Part shown: in pieces, positions 1-10,340 of the stretch | How positions within the stretch are numbered: position 1 is the stretch's first letter | How the letters are laid out: the number at the start of each line of letters is the position of its first letter | From: Rhizophagus sp. LPA8_4_AMF | Lineage: Eukaryota > Glomeromycota > Glomeromycetes > Glomerales > Glomeraceae | Assembly (NCBI GenBank): GCA_021464525.1 | Contig: JADRCO010000962.1 | Span: 1-24,123, forward strand | Length of the DNA: 24,123 nt | Reading direction: 5' to 3' | The notes under the pieces: generated by a model | The model's input: the letters and a program-made list of their open reading frames with translations, nothing else | The model's database searches: none | What the model was told of the DNA's origin: nothing | Translations under genes and position numbers: made by a program

Positions 1-436
1 AAAAAATTTTTTTTTTTTTTTTTTTTGGTAAACAAACATAATCAATGAATCAAAATATTGGGCTAATTATAAGACCGATTATTTTAGGCCAGTAATTTTT
101 TTTTGTTTCCTTTCACAAAGATTTATTCGAAACTTTAAATAATAATTACAAATTAAGTCTCATTGAAAGGTAACCTAATGTTATACAATATATTTTGTTT
201 TCATTACACAAAAAAAAAAAAAAAAAAAAATTTTAAAAAAACAAAATTTTAAAAAAATTTTTAAAAAAAATTTTTCCAAAAAAGAATTTGAATTTTCCCA
301 TTTGGGTTATTTAGATTGCTAAACTTTGACATATACATTAAAGAAATTAAATAACAGATAATATTTTAAGATCATGAGACTTTTCTCGTAAAAAAGTAGT
401 AAAGTAATTGGATCTTCGATAAATTGGGATCATGGG

Positions 437-603
437 TAAAATTTTGATATAACGGAGTTTAGTACGAAAATTTGCTGTAAAATTTTGATATAGCGGAGTT
501 GAGTATGAAAAATTTGCTGTAAAATTTTGATATAACGGAGTTGAGTACGAAAAATTTGCTGTAAGATTTTGATATAACGGAGTTGAGTATGAAAAATTTG
601 CTG
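437..603. repeat. 42-bp tandem repeat, four copies
   Basis: Four head-to-tail copies lie at 437-477 (41 bp, one A short), 478-519, 520-561 and 562-603. They differ by only a few substitutions, mostly transitions such as AACGG/AGCGG and GTACG/GTATG. Each copy contains the core GATATAACGGAGTTGAGTA followed by a GAAAAATTTGCTG-type segment. A partial, diverged fifth copy may begin at 604. The near identity implies recent expansion or homogenisation. It lies just before a palindrome at 679-690, so both may belong to one decayed repeat element. Confidence 0.9.
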
Positions 604-678
604 TGAATTTTGAAAATTTTGTTATAAAATTATCGTTTATACGAATATCTCGATATCTCGATATACCTACTTTTGAAA

Positions 679-690
679 CGGACTAGTCCG
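679..690. repeat. 12-bp perfect palindrome
   Basis: CGGACTAGTCCG is its own reverse complement. It is G+C-rich for this region and sits between two stretches of CGATAT/ATATCG sequence (about 645-665 and 692-706) that are themselves roughly inverted. It may be the centre of a larger imperfect cruciform or a decayed mobile-element end. Function unknown. Confidence 0.7.
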
Positions 691-1160
691 GCATATCGAA
701 TATCGAATTTCCCTATATATAATAATAATATAATAATATGAGAAATTTTTTTCATATTAATTTTTGTAACAAAATTATAAATTTATTATTTTTTTTTTTT
801 TTTTTCATATTAAATTTGTAACAAATTATAAAATTTATTACAAATTTGATATTTTCTCTAAAAATTACAAATTTATTACAAATCTCATTTAAAAAATTAC
901 AAATTTATTATAAATATGATATTTTCTCATATTAAAAATTACAAATTTGATTTTTAAAATATCACTTTTTTAAGAATTTCCTTGTATAATAATTTTATGG
1001 CAAATTTTATAATATTTCGTTAAAAGTTTCACATAATAACTATACGCTCCGGACTAAATAAAGATTCTGTCTAGTACGGCTTGAAAAATAAAATGTTTTG
1101 GAATTCGTTCTTATATTAATTGTATTATTATGTGTGAAGAATACATCAAAGACGTACTAT

Positions 1161-1209
1161 CCTAATCGATAATTAGGCACCGGAATTATCATTACGCGAC
1201 CGATCGCGT
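1161..1209. repeat. Two adjacent short hairpins
   Basis: Two perfect stem-loops lie 16 bp apart: CCTAAT (1161-1166) pairs with ATTAGG (1172-1177) across a 5-nt loop, and ACGCGA (1194-1199) pairs with TCGCGT (1204-1209) across a 4-nt loop. The second is unusually G+C-rich for the area. No gene flanks them, so they are not obviously a terminator. Confidence 0.5.
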
Positions 1210-2070
1210 GTTTTCATTACAAAATATTATTAGTTACTTAAACTACTATTAATAATTACAATTATTATAAACAACCGCAATAATTACCAATAATTACATT
1301 ACTACAATGAAACAATAACAAAGATAATTGCAATAACTATAAATCAAATTTTGAAACATATAATTTCATTAAACTATGAAGCACTATGACTAAAATTTAA
1401 ATTTTATAAATTAAATCTGTTATTACCGTGTTATGTAATTATATCCTAATATATCTAATAAGCAAATTTTATTTGCTATTTTGGTCATATAATTTATAAA
1501 TAAAATCTTGGTAAGCAATTTAGTATCAAATGGTGGATGGGATATTCTTTTTTTCTTCCTCAAATCACAATTCACAAACAAAAAAAATCTATAATTAAAA
1601 AAATTGGTGTTCAAGGGGGTTATTAAATGTAGTTACAGCCATACAGCCTTACAGATTTACAGATTGTTACATGCCCCCTGCAGGAGAATTTATGTAGCAC
1701 TGTAGCACCAAATATTTTGGATTATCGTTCTATTTTTTTTTTTTTTAAAAAAAAACTAAAAATATCAAAAGACGGGTACTATATTGTTCCATGTAAAAGA
1801 TTTTTTGCATACCAAGGTTTTAGAACAATGATATTTTACATTTGACATATTTCAAATCACTATAGACTTTATTTAGACATTATTTGTTACTAAAATTGAT
1901 TCTAGATACCTAACTTATTTTTAAACCGAATATGCTTTTTGGTATATTCATGAATCATGAAACATTATATTGAAAGTACAGCATAATTTGTCATCTTATG
2001 ACTCGAGATTAAAAAAAAATTCTACATAGCATGAATTCTTGGTTTATATGAATTTTTTTTTTTTTTTTTA

Positions 2071-2097
2071 ACTCAGGAAACTCAGGAAACTCAGGAA
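2071..2097. repeat. 9-bp tandem repeat, three copies
   Basis: ACTCAGGAA is present three times without a gap, directly after a long T run. Minisatellite-like; no function visible. Confidence 0.8.
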
Positions 2098-3283
2098 TAA
2101 AAAATTAAATCATCACCCTAACAAAATTAACGTATGACACCATTCAATATTGAATGGTAAATAATCCTAAATACGTCAAGTTCAAAATTACTTTTTATAT
2201 TCATTATTTGTATTATACACATGAAACGGGAAAAGTTTCTTCTTTAGCATTGATAATTTTGATGGCTCATAGAAAATAAATTTATTGATTTCACCGAATT
2301 TGAAAATCTGAAAATTCTTTAAATTCTTTATATTGATAGACATTATTATAATCATTGATCATCATTTGATGCCAAATATAATTATCATCTATTATTAGTA
2401 TAAATTAAACGAACAATTCAGTTTAAATGAAATTGAATGATTCGGTAAAATTTGAATCAGATTTTTACCGTTGTTAAAGTGAATGCGTGACTATTACGAG
2501 AATATCTAAATCCAGTTCGTTTTTCGAAAGCTCCTGCAAATCTGTTAAAACTTTGGACTTGAAATTCGATAACACAAGGCTTGGCAAATTGGCAAACCAA
2601 TAATCAATTTACACAAAATATTGAATAAAAAACCGCTTTTAAACATGATTGTGAAAAATCATCTTATTTAAAATAGTTTACATTAAAAAAAAAAGCAAGT
2701 CAACCCTATTTTTAACTTGAAAAGTGGATCGTCTGCAGATATTATTATAAAATATAATATAAAAGAAAGATATTATGGATATCAATCTAAGAGTTTATAC
2801 AGAATTCACGTAAATAATTCGAGATATTCGCATTATGGTGATGTTTATATTCGTGATTTAAATAAAAAGTATTTGTGATATGTGATTTGACATATTTGAG
2901 TTATGGTTATATTTTAATTTTTTATCACTTAAGTCCTCATCGAACATCATACGCCAAGAAAAAACCAAAAGTGCATTTTGTCGTACACGTAAAAAAAAGC
3001 CTATCAAGATCACGATAAGTTGCAACTTGCAAGGAATGATTGAATGATTGGATAGTAAACCAACAATTAAACAATCATGCAATTTGGCGTGTCCAATATT
3101 AATGTTCTTTGTCGTGAGCATAGATTAAATCGTAACGGCAAATAACGGACAGAAATTTCGGGAGACTATTTCAACCTAAAAGACTAAAAGACCAATCATT
3201 GAAAAAAAAAATGTAGTAGCCGTAAAAGTGTAACAAAATAAAAAAAAAGAAACCCTCGAAAGTTCGATATCATACCACAGTTA

Positions 3284-3310
3284 ACTGCGGCAAGCGTGGC
3301 AAACCGCAGT
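3284..3310. repeat. Hairpin with ACTGCGG arms
   Basis: ACTGCGG (3284-3290) pairs perfectly with CCGCAGT (3304-3310) across a 13-nt loop. The right arm overlaps one of eight copies of the word CGCAGTA found in the window, several in inverted arrangements, suggesting that these are ends or subterminal motifs of a dispersed element. Confidence 0.5.
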
Positions 3311-3928
3311 AGTTACTTACAAGGCTTATTAATAATCCAAAATTACCAATAATTATAAATAATTTATTTTTAGATTTTTCGTCATGAACTCCGGATCTTG
3401 GGACTCAATGTCTGGAAAAAAACTTGATTTATATTTTTTTGTTTTTATTATTTTGTTTACCATTTTTGTTTTCCTGGGAAAAAAAGAAAAAAAAAAATAA
3501 GCCCTGTTCCAGTGTTCCACCCTTTTTTTTTTATTATCTGAATAAAAAAAATGATTTTTTTTTTTAAAGTTTATTGGCTTTTGTTTATATAATATGTACG
3601 CAATTTTTCTATCTTTATATAATCGATTTCCATTTTAAAAAAGAAAAATCTAAAATTCACACCGTGATTTCTAATGTTAAAAATGTTTCTTTTTTATTTA
3701 ACGAAAAAGCAAACAATTTTATAAAAAAAGATGATTGATTATCTTTATCAAAGCATAATTTTCACGCGCCTATTACGCGCCCATAAAAAAATATGCAAGA
3801 TAACAATGCATGTACTTTTAGATACGCTTTTCTTTGAATTTCGATAATGATAATATTTTTGTGCGTTTATTACGTTTGACGAAAAAAAAAAAAATAAATA
3901 AATAAAATCTTTTTTATTTCTTCAAGAT

Positions 3929-3960
3929 ATAAATAAAATAAAATAAAATAAAATAAATAT
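3929..3960. repeat. AAAAT microsatellite
   Basis: About five consecutive units of a 5-bp A-rich motif (AAATA/AAAAT) form a simple-sequence tract in spacer DNA. Confidence 0.8.
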
Positions 3961-4152
3961 ATTTTAGTAAATTTTTTGATTTCCCAATTACCATATATAA
4001 TGTGATTACGGGATAAATTACAGGATAATTAGTTGGTCGCAGTAGTCAATAATCATTTCTCAAGGTATTTTACATGGTTTTTATTTCTTCTTTATAAGAT
4101 GAATCAATTATTGGGACTAACGTTCAAAGTTTAATTTTAAGATTTTAAGCGC

Positions 4153-4180
4153 GAATATTCTGAATATTCTGAAATATTCT
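4153..4180. repeat. Short GAATATTCT repeat
   Basis: GAATATTCT occurs twice in tandem (4153-4161, 4162-4170), followed by GAAATATTCT. The alternating GAA and TTC blocks recall a heat-shock element, but the spacing is not the regular 2-nt spacing expected and no gene start is nearby, so I list it only as a repeat. Confidence 0.5.
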
Positions 4181-4371
4181 TTTGAATTTTGAACATTACT
4201 GGCCGGATCATGTATTTGATTTTGTTTTTCGCAATGTCACCGTTGCTTTAATGAATGCTATATATTTAATATATTTCTAATTGGATATTAGTAATGTGGT
4301 GGTGCTTTTAATGAATATATTTTCGAATTGAGTATTAGTAATGTGGTGGTAACTGGATACGCTATCGATAC

Positions 4372-4401
4372 CCAGTGTATTCCAGTGTATTCCAGTGTAT
4401 T
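4372..4401. repeat. 10-bp tandem repeat, three copies
   Basis: CCAGTGTATT is repeated exactly three times. Immediately upstream (about 4252-4350) there is an older imperfect duplication that shares the phrase TATTAGTAATGTGGTGGT, so the patch has gone through more than one round of local duplication. Confidence 0.85.
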
Positions 4402-5802
4402 GTCCGTTGCGTTCTACAACCCTTTATCGAAAATTGTCCGTGGTGAACCAAACAACGAGTAGTTTATTAATTAGATATTCAACCTCATAAATTAAAATAT
4501 ATAGTGATCCTGAAATTTTTTCTGCTTTATTATGGGGAATACAAGAACGCAATATACGAACACTAGGAATATTAAGAAGAATTACTTCTGAGAGTTGTGT
4601 TATATTATAGTTTAGCTTTGTAAGAAGGTAGATAAATAATTTCAATTCTTCGACCTCGAGACGGGATTAATGAAGTTCCACCAAAACAGTAGAATTAAAA
4701 TATATTTCCTTGGATCAATCATCGTAGATTTTATTCTTTTAATAACGCATTAAATTTTAATAATGGCTTGAATTAAAATTCATAATGCCTGCCCGAATTA
4801 ATGTCTGCTCGGCCAAAAAGTTTAACAATTATCTAAGCTATTATTTGAAATTTTCCAATTCGTTCGAATCTCTAAATGTATAATATCTTCATATATTATA
4901 AATTATTATAAATTTTAGTCAAAATATTTAATAATTCTAGTCACATTTTTTTGATATACATCAACAAAAGATTAAACAAACCTAAAAAGTTCCCAAACTA
5001 AAAAAAAAAAAAAAATATCCTGAAACTGAAATCATTTAATCTTTGGGAATAAAATAAAGAAATTTGATTAAAAAAAAAAAATGATTCTTACTAGAAATTT
5101 AAATAATTTTCATCAAAATATTACGTAGATTCTATTAACGCCGAAAGAATTTACTTATAAAAAATTATTATAATTATTATAAAATTAGTTACATCAATTT
5201 GTCAGAATTACGTCCTTAATATTCATTACGTCAATGTATATATTATTATTTTTTATAATTTTAGTTTCACAATTTCACACCCAGTATTTTTATTGACAAA
5301 AAAAACATTTTCTAAGTTGGAAAAAAAAAGTACGATCGTTATTTTTTTTTTTTTTGATCTAATTTTTTCTGGTCCTGAATATGTACAGTGTAAGTATTAT
5401 TATAATTAATAATTCTTATCTAATCTAATTCTCTTTTTTGTAAAAAAAAAAAAATTACTATTTATTGTTTTTATTTATTATAATCCAATCCAATCATCAA
5501 CCATATTCATTACAATTAAAAGGAAAGTGGGAGAGGGGAGGGAATATATGGAATATATATACTCTAACATTACTAATCTTTATCTAATCTTTACTAATTT
5601 TGCTTATTAATTAATTCATCACGGTCTACAATATCACGCCAAACGCTAAAATGAAATCGGTTTTTACTTACCTTCTAAAAAGAAGAATTTTTTGATACGA
5701 TCCCAAATTTGGAAAAATTAATGTGAAAAATATTTCCTTTCAAACTCTGAAAAGTAATCAAATAAAAAATGATTTTTGGAAATGAAAGAAATTTTTATTA
5801 AT

Positions 5803-5826
5803 ATAATAATAATAATAATAATAATA
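5803..5826. repeat. TAA trinucleotide microsatellite
   Basis: About eight uninterrupted TAA/ATA units lie inside spacer DNA, some 75 bp before the candidate inverted-repeat element. Confidence 0.85.
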
Positions 5827-5901
5827 GAAAGAGAAGAGACAAGGTTTTTGCCAGAATTAAAAAATTCTTTCTACATATCCGGTGTTGAATATAATAATTT
5901 T

Positions 5902-6839
5902 GTCCGGTGATTACCATAACCCTTTTCATATATATATTTATAGAATTTTTTTTTAAAATAATATAAAATAAAAAATATTCTTCTTAATCGACCACTCAAT
6001 TTTTTTTTTCACCCAATAAAAGTATTTAACGATAAAAAATCCTTGTTATATAATATTGGAGCAGGAATAATAAAGAAAGAATCTATTGTTTGTTTGAAAA
6101 AAATTTTTTTTTTTTCATTTAAACAATAGTTAATAGGTAAGTACCTTAAATATGTATTAGGACAAAAAAAGATTTTTAAATAAAATTCCAAATTTATAAT
6201 CATTCAAACAATAATTGAAAGTCACCCCCTTCAAACTCGCTTTGAATAGGCGCAGGAATTTTTCGATCCAAAGACTATTTGAAAACTCCGTTTAAAATTA
6301 AAGGTTAAACCATTTTAAGTAATCTTGCGTAAATATTATATCATGTGATGGTCATTATAGGCTACTTTTTTGTTTTTGGGAAATTATCAAAGGATCATTT
6401 TAATTGGATCTAATATGCTAATTTAATTTTACCAAAAAAAGTAATGATTGGTATAAGATCTTTTGATGTCGCAGTAATCGGGTAATCGGAATTCATTGTA
6501 AAGTAATACTCAAAATAAATAAACAAACACATGATTTATTTGTTTACTTATTTACCCAAAGTCATGCATACACATAAAAAAATTTTCGTATAACAAAAGC
6601 TTCACAAGCCACACTCTAACGGATCATCACCTTCCAAAAAAAAAGGAAGGTTCTATGAAATTCCATATTAGTTAACAAACACTTGCTCATTTTTTTTTTT
6701 TTACTTTCATATGTTCAACTTTACCATAATTACACTCCAATTACACTTTTCGTTATCGGAATTTTGCCTCCTAAAAATTTTTTTTTTTTAAAAGTGTGCT
6801 ACAAAGAGAAAAAAAGCAAATGATAAGTAATCACCGGAC
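5902..6839. mobile_element. Candidate non-autonomous TIR element
   Basis: A 13-bp G+C-rich word, GTCCGGTGATTAC, occurs at 5902-5914 and as its exact reverse complement at 6827-6839, the arrangement expected of terminal inverted repeats around a 938-bp unit. Both outer flanks are T (TTTT on the left, a T run on the right), so a short T-only target duplication is possible but cannot be told from background. The interior holds no transposase; the only open frame, at 6009-6203 on the minus strand, is low-complexity. If real this is a MITE-like or internally deleted DNA transposon. The alternative is chance pairing of two unrelated words. Confidence 0.4.
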
Positions 6840-6892
6840 TTTTTTTTTGATTTATAAATCCAATATTTATATAACAATATAACATATAATTA

Positions 6893-6908
6893 ATATATAT
6901 ATATATAT
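6893..6908. repeat. AT dinucleotide repeat
   Basis: Eight consecutive AT units form a simple-sequence tract just outside the right end of the candidate inverted-repeat element. Confidence 0.85.
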
Positions 6909-7260
6909 TTTTGAACACTCATAATAATGCTTATCTGAGAGCCACATCACACACGGAAAAAAAAAATCATCAAATCATTTAACTCATGTAAAGACATTGT
7001 TTATTCATCTGGACCTTACTCTCTTCTCATTCCGGTATTAATGATAACAAAATAGGGGTTGGGGTTGTTGAATTGTAATGAACATGTTAGAGATGATGGT
7101 AAAAAAATCAAAAAAATGTGCAAAAATCTAAAAATCCTAATGAAAAGAAAAGAAAAAAAAAAAAGAAGTTCAAAAAGGAAAGAATTAATTAACTAAATAA
7201 ACAAAATGGGGAATAATTTTCTCTCTTTCTTTTTTTTTAAATAAAAAAAAAAATGTGAAC

Positions 7261-7300
7261 CTCAAAATTGTTCAAAATTGTTCAAAATTGTTCAAAATAT
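7261..7300. repeat. 10-bp tandem repeat, four copies
   Basis: TTCAAAATTG is repeated nearly exactly four times (first copy starts CT, last ends in AT). It lies about 250 bp beyond the stop codon of the cyclin gene on the other strand, possibly within or beyond its 3' untranslated region. Confidence 0.8.
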
Positions 7301-7545
7301 TTAACAAAAAAAAATCGATTAATTTTGGGAGGGCCTCTTAAATATGAAATGACAAAAAAAAAAACATTAATGAACTTTGGTCTGTGATTGGAAAAAAAAA
7401 AATAGTTTTCGTTTTTGTTAAAAAGGGGATCAAGGAAAAAGAGGAAATTACAAAAAAATATATAAATTATTTTACAAAAAAAGAAGCTTATGATATAAAA
7501 GAAACCCAATCCTTTTAAATCTTCTTTCAAGAATTTTTTTTTTCT

Positions 7546-8690
7546 TCAACCCTGTACTTTACACTCTGCCGCCTGGGGTTGTTGCAGGGTTTTTTCAAAT
7601 TGAGCTACAGCTTGTTGATTTTCAGCGGTTACTTCGGAACCTGAAATGTTTTGAAAATGACTACGTAATAAATTCGACCAATTTTTGTACACATCTTCTC
7701 CTATAAACAAATTGTAATCTATAAGAGTAAGAAAACGCCTTTCAATAACATTGATTTCCCGAACTGGAAGACCGCATATTTTTGACCAAGCATTATTAGC
7801 GTAATTTCGATCCTGAAGGTATTTTGACGCTACGATGAGAGATGCAAGAAACATACGACGTCCACAAGTAGCGGGATCACTACCATTATTATTATTTTCA
7901 TCCTTAGAATTCAATGTCCAACGATCAGGATTAAGCAAAAGAAAAGTTATTTGTGGCTTTATTCTCATAAGATAAAATAAGGCTGTTTGAAGCGTAGACC
8001 AGGAAGTTCTTGATCGACGTAAAGTTTCTTGAATAAATAAACGAAGCGGAATAACCTGCGTGTTAAGATGAACGGGAAAATTGATCCAAATTACGTTTAT
8101 AATTTGCACGGTCGTATCTAATAAAAAAATTAATGAATATTAATATAAATAAAAATATATATAAAAAAAAAAATAAAATAAAATAAAAAAAATTAATAAA
8201 TTAATTAAATTAACCTCTTACCAACAAGATTTTCGACTAAAGCATTCTTACGATAATTTTTAACATCATAATTTTTATGGTTTTTAATAGCTTGAATAGA
8301 ATTCTCACACGGTATGTCTTCTGACGAAGACGATGATACTGATGATAATGGCTGATGATGCACGTTTTCATGGGAAGAGTGGTTGTTATCTGTGGCGTGG
8401 ATAATCATACCATTTTTATCATTTTCCGGAATGTGAGTCACCATGCATGACATCCCATTTTGGACAGTCCCATTCCAAGCTATTACTATTGGGGAAGAAA
8501 CTTTATTAGTTATGCAGCGAAATATTTCATTATTATTATTATTATTAAAGGGAGGAAGAAAAGGAAGAAAATATATATGTATATATATTATAGAATAGTA
8601 TACATTCAAAGGAAAAAAAGGTTTTTGAAGATTAGAATAAAAAATACCTTCAGTATGAGGAGCTATATTATGCGGTAATACACTTAACAT
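7546..8690 (-). CDS. Pho85-type cyclin (Pcl/Pas1-like), three exons
   Basis: The product is probably a regulatory cyclin for a Pho85/Pef1-class kinase. I read exons 8690-8648, 8485-8222 and 8117-7546, giving 292 residues. Introns are 8647-8486 (GTATTT...CAATAG) and 8221-8118 (GTAAGA...ATTAG). Joining exon 2 to exon 3 creates LVDTTVQIINVIW, the usual start of a Pcl cyclin box. The box runs from about residue 103 to 255. CGRRMFLAS is at 187-195, and it keeps the lysine (K201 in SKYLQD) and glutamate (E228 in IERRFL) expected at the kinase interface. The N-terminal 100 residues are non-conserved, with a Ser run and acidic end near 62-71, a likely phosphorylated linker. The wording of the box recalls Pcl5 and fission yeast Pas1 more than Pho80; this subgroup call is from memory and less certain. 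The start is the first ATG of the frame; a further upstream non-coding exon is possible because TTTGTAG precedes it. Confidence 0.85.
8486..8647 (-). other. Cyclin intron 1, length 3n and stop-free
   Basis: This segment can be read straight through in frame, so unspliced the protein would be 346 residues. I treat it as an intron because it starts GTATTT, ends in a clean pyrimidine-rich CAATAG with an AACTAAT branch-like word just upstream, and would encode a string of F, Y, I, P and N (from a TA repeat and six AAT codons) unlike the flanking protein. Its 162 nt are a multiple of three and the splice preserves the frame (phase 1, giving E14-V15). Confidence 0.6.
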
Positions 8691-8938
8691 TGTGTTCTCT
8701 ACAAATTATTATTAATATGATAAAGAGTAAGGTTCAAATGAATAAACAATATAACATAAGAGAAGATGTCTCTGCTTTCAACGCAGAATAATGTTGCGCT
8801 TTTTTATTTGACTTTATTCAAGAGTTAAAAAAAAATATTGTAAATGTTTTAAATTTACGAGAAAATTTGATATTCAAAAAAAAAAATTTATTATTCTGGT
8901 TTGACGAAGTTCTCATATATATATAAAAAAATTAACTA

Positions 8939-8956
8939 CGCAGTAATTCTACTGCG
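8939..8956. repeat. Hairpin CGCAGTA/TACTGCG
   Basis: CGCAGTA (8939-8945) and TACTGCG (8950-8956) form a perfect 7-bp stem with a 4-nt loop. The right arm extends into TTCTACTGCGGT, whose exact reverse complement recurs at 10056-10067, so this hairpin may be one end of a 1.1-kb inverted-repeat unit. It also lies about 250 bp upstream of the cyclin start. Confidence 0.5.
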
Positions 8957-9063
8957 GTCTGCGTCTATGGCTGAAAAATACTTTGCCGGATAATTCCGCA
9001 TTGAGTTGATCATGCAATTATAATCAATATTATCGCATAGCCACCTACTTTATATTGTTTTAT

Positions 9064-9069
9064 CACGTG
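9064..9069. promoter_or_regulatory. CACGTG E-box upstream of cyclin
   Basis: CACGTG lies about 375 bp upstream of the cyclin ATG and 14 bp from a RTGACTCAY site. In yeasts this hexamer is bound by bHLH factors such as Pho4 and Cbf1. A role here is inferred only from position. Another copy at 16651-16656 is not near a gene start. Confidence 0.3.
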
Positions 9070-9083
9070 TTACATTTATGATG

Positions 9084-9092
9084 ATGACTCAC
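9084..9092. promoter_or_regulatory. Gcn4/CpcA-type site, proximal
   Basis: ATGACTCAC matches the RTGACTCAY consensus of Gcn4, the bZIP activator of amino-acid biosynthesis, at every position. It lies about 395 bp upstream of the cyclin ATG, a typical fungal promoter distance. AP-1-like bZIP proteins can bind the same core. Confidence 0.4.
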
Positions 9093-9238
9093 ATTTTTTT
9101 TGAATTCCATCATTCGAGATATCTATTGATTGTGTTGTATAATATACTGACTGGTTTTATCCCCAATTTGGGAACTAAAGTAAAAATTAAATCTTTTTGT
9201 GTATAAATTTCTCTTACAAAATTTAATACATGGGAATA

Positions 9239-9247
9239 ATGACTCAC
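9239..9247. promoter_or_regulatory. Gcn4/CpcA-type site, distal
   Basis: This is a second exact ATGACTCAC, in the same orientation, about 550 bp upstream of the cyclin ATG. A third copy at 10565-10573 is 1.9 kb upstream and probably too far to act on this gene. Confidence 0.35.
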
Positions 9248-10055
9248 TTCAAAGTTTTTTTATTCATTTATTCTAAGTAAGGAAATTATATTTTCCTTCA
9301 AGGTACTGAAAAGTCTAAAAATATACAATCTTTTTTTACAAACAAAGGCAAATTTTTTTTTTTTTTTTTTTAGGGCCGAAAGAACACGGTAAGAAGTCCA
9401 CAATGTATTGTAACGGAACCAAAACCTTTAGAATTCTCCAAGTCTCCGTTCCATGTATCAAAGAATAATAATAAAGAAATCTTTCAAAGGCAGGGGTTTA
9501 ATTGTTGTGCTTAAATAATCGGTTGCGAACCAAATAAATATAATTAATAAAAAAAAAGAAGTATTCCGGACAAGGAGAGAAATTCTATTGTGAAAATTTA
9601 AAAATAAATAAATCTGCGGTTGGAAAATCATTATCCATTGGAAATTGATGATGCAATAAAACGTGATAATAGGGACCATATTTAATCCAAACGTTTATAA
9701 TTTGTCCGTATTTTATTGCATATGGCTATTTTTTTGAGGCTTAATTTCAGCCCGAAAGGGATAATATTTTATTTATAGTACATGTTTGGTTGTTTAGCCG
9801 CAGAAAGTACACACAGATTATTACAGGATAAACAGACAATAACAATAATAATAATTAAGATAATTTATTATAATTATAATAATAATAAATATTAATAAAA
9901 AAGATTAATAAGAAATTTTTATCAAAGGGAAATGCGGAATGCGGGATTCATATATCACAATTAATCCATTTTTAATCAACCATTTTATATTATAGTTAAT
10001 CAATCTTCGTAATTGTGCATAAAAATTTTTTATGATTAATTTTGATTAAGCTTAT

Positions 10056-10100
10056 ACCGCAGTAGAAATATCTTTTATATTAATAATAAAATCAACTGCG
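10056..10100. repeat. CGCAGT inverted repeat
   Basis: CGCAGT (10058-10063) is matched by ACTGCG (10095-10100). The left arm lies in ACCGCAGTAGAA (10056-10067), the exact reverse complement of 8947-8958, so the interval 8947-10067 is bounded by inverted 12-bp words. No transposase is visible between them. Confidence 0.35.
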
Positions 10101-10340
10101 CTTTTTGAACGAAACTTATTGTGGTTAGCTGCGCTATATTTATCGGATATAAAATGTATAAAAAAGTCATTCGATTAAGTCATATCATTTCTTTAAAACA
10201 ATTAAAAAGATTCATTATTCATGGGGTTTGGCGAGTATTGTACACTTGATTAATAAATTATTCATTCATTTTGAAAAATATTGACTATAAAGGGAATAAT
10301 TACAAGGAGTAATTCTAACATCGTGTTCGTTTTTCGAAGG

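Larger units (their letters stand above)
1..7545. other. A+T-rich gene-free spacer
   Basis: I see no convincing protein-coding gene here on either strand. The open frames are short, rich in F, I, K, N and Y, and follow homopolymer runs, as expected for chance frames in A+T-rich DNA. The stretch holds long A or T runs (for example about 21 A at 210-230), a 42-bp tandem repeat, microsatellites, several short hairpins and a candidate terminal-inverted-repeat element, listed separately. A slightly more G+C-rich patch at 4370-4670 may be decayed coding or transposon sequence, but I could not identify it. Confidence 0.7.

Noticed and set aside
2515..2528. 14-mer GTTCGTTTTTCGAA repeated at 10325-10338
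   Set aside because: Flanking sequence does not align, and a T run with TTCG/CGAA ends is likely enough by chance in this composition.
2858..3121. Minus-strand 87-codon frame with mixed composition
   Set aside because: No domain, no supporting splice sites and no better start; compatible with a chance frame.
3764..3781. ACGCGCC direct repeat and its match AATAGGCGC at 6245-6253
   Set aside because: The shared word is only 9 bp, flanks are unrelated, and no element boundary or target duplication is visible.
4153..4180. GAA/TTC alternation as a heat-shock element
   Set aside because: Spacing between TTC and GAA is 1 nt, not the regular 2 nt, and no gene start is nearby.
4424..4645. Minus-strand 73-codon frame with a repeat-protein feel (IPSVRILRS)
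   Set aside because: It loosely recalls the F-box/LRR-like proteins common in Rhizophagus, but upstream frames are full of stops, there is no F-box, and the similarity rests on a few residues.
7282..7530. Minus-strand frame of 82 codons just after the cyclin stop
   Set aside because: It is mostly F, I, K and N from A/T homopolymers; best read as the 3' untranslated region of the cyclin.
8460..8678. Plus-strand frame overlapping cyclin exon 2 and intron 1
   Set aside because: Antisense to the cyclin, with poly-I/K/Y content from the intron repeats.
9458..9679. Minus-strand frame ending near a TTTGGTTCG word shared with 4449, 10538, 10741 and 16431
   Set aside because: The shared word is only about 9-11 bp, the flanks do not align, and the frame is low-complexity hydrophobic; no element could be built from it.
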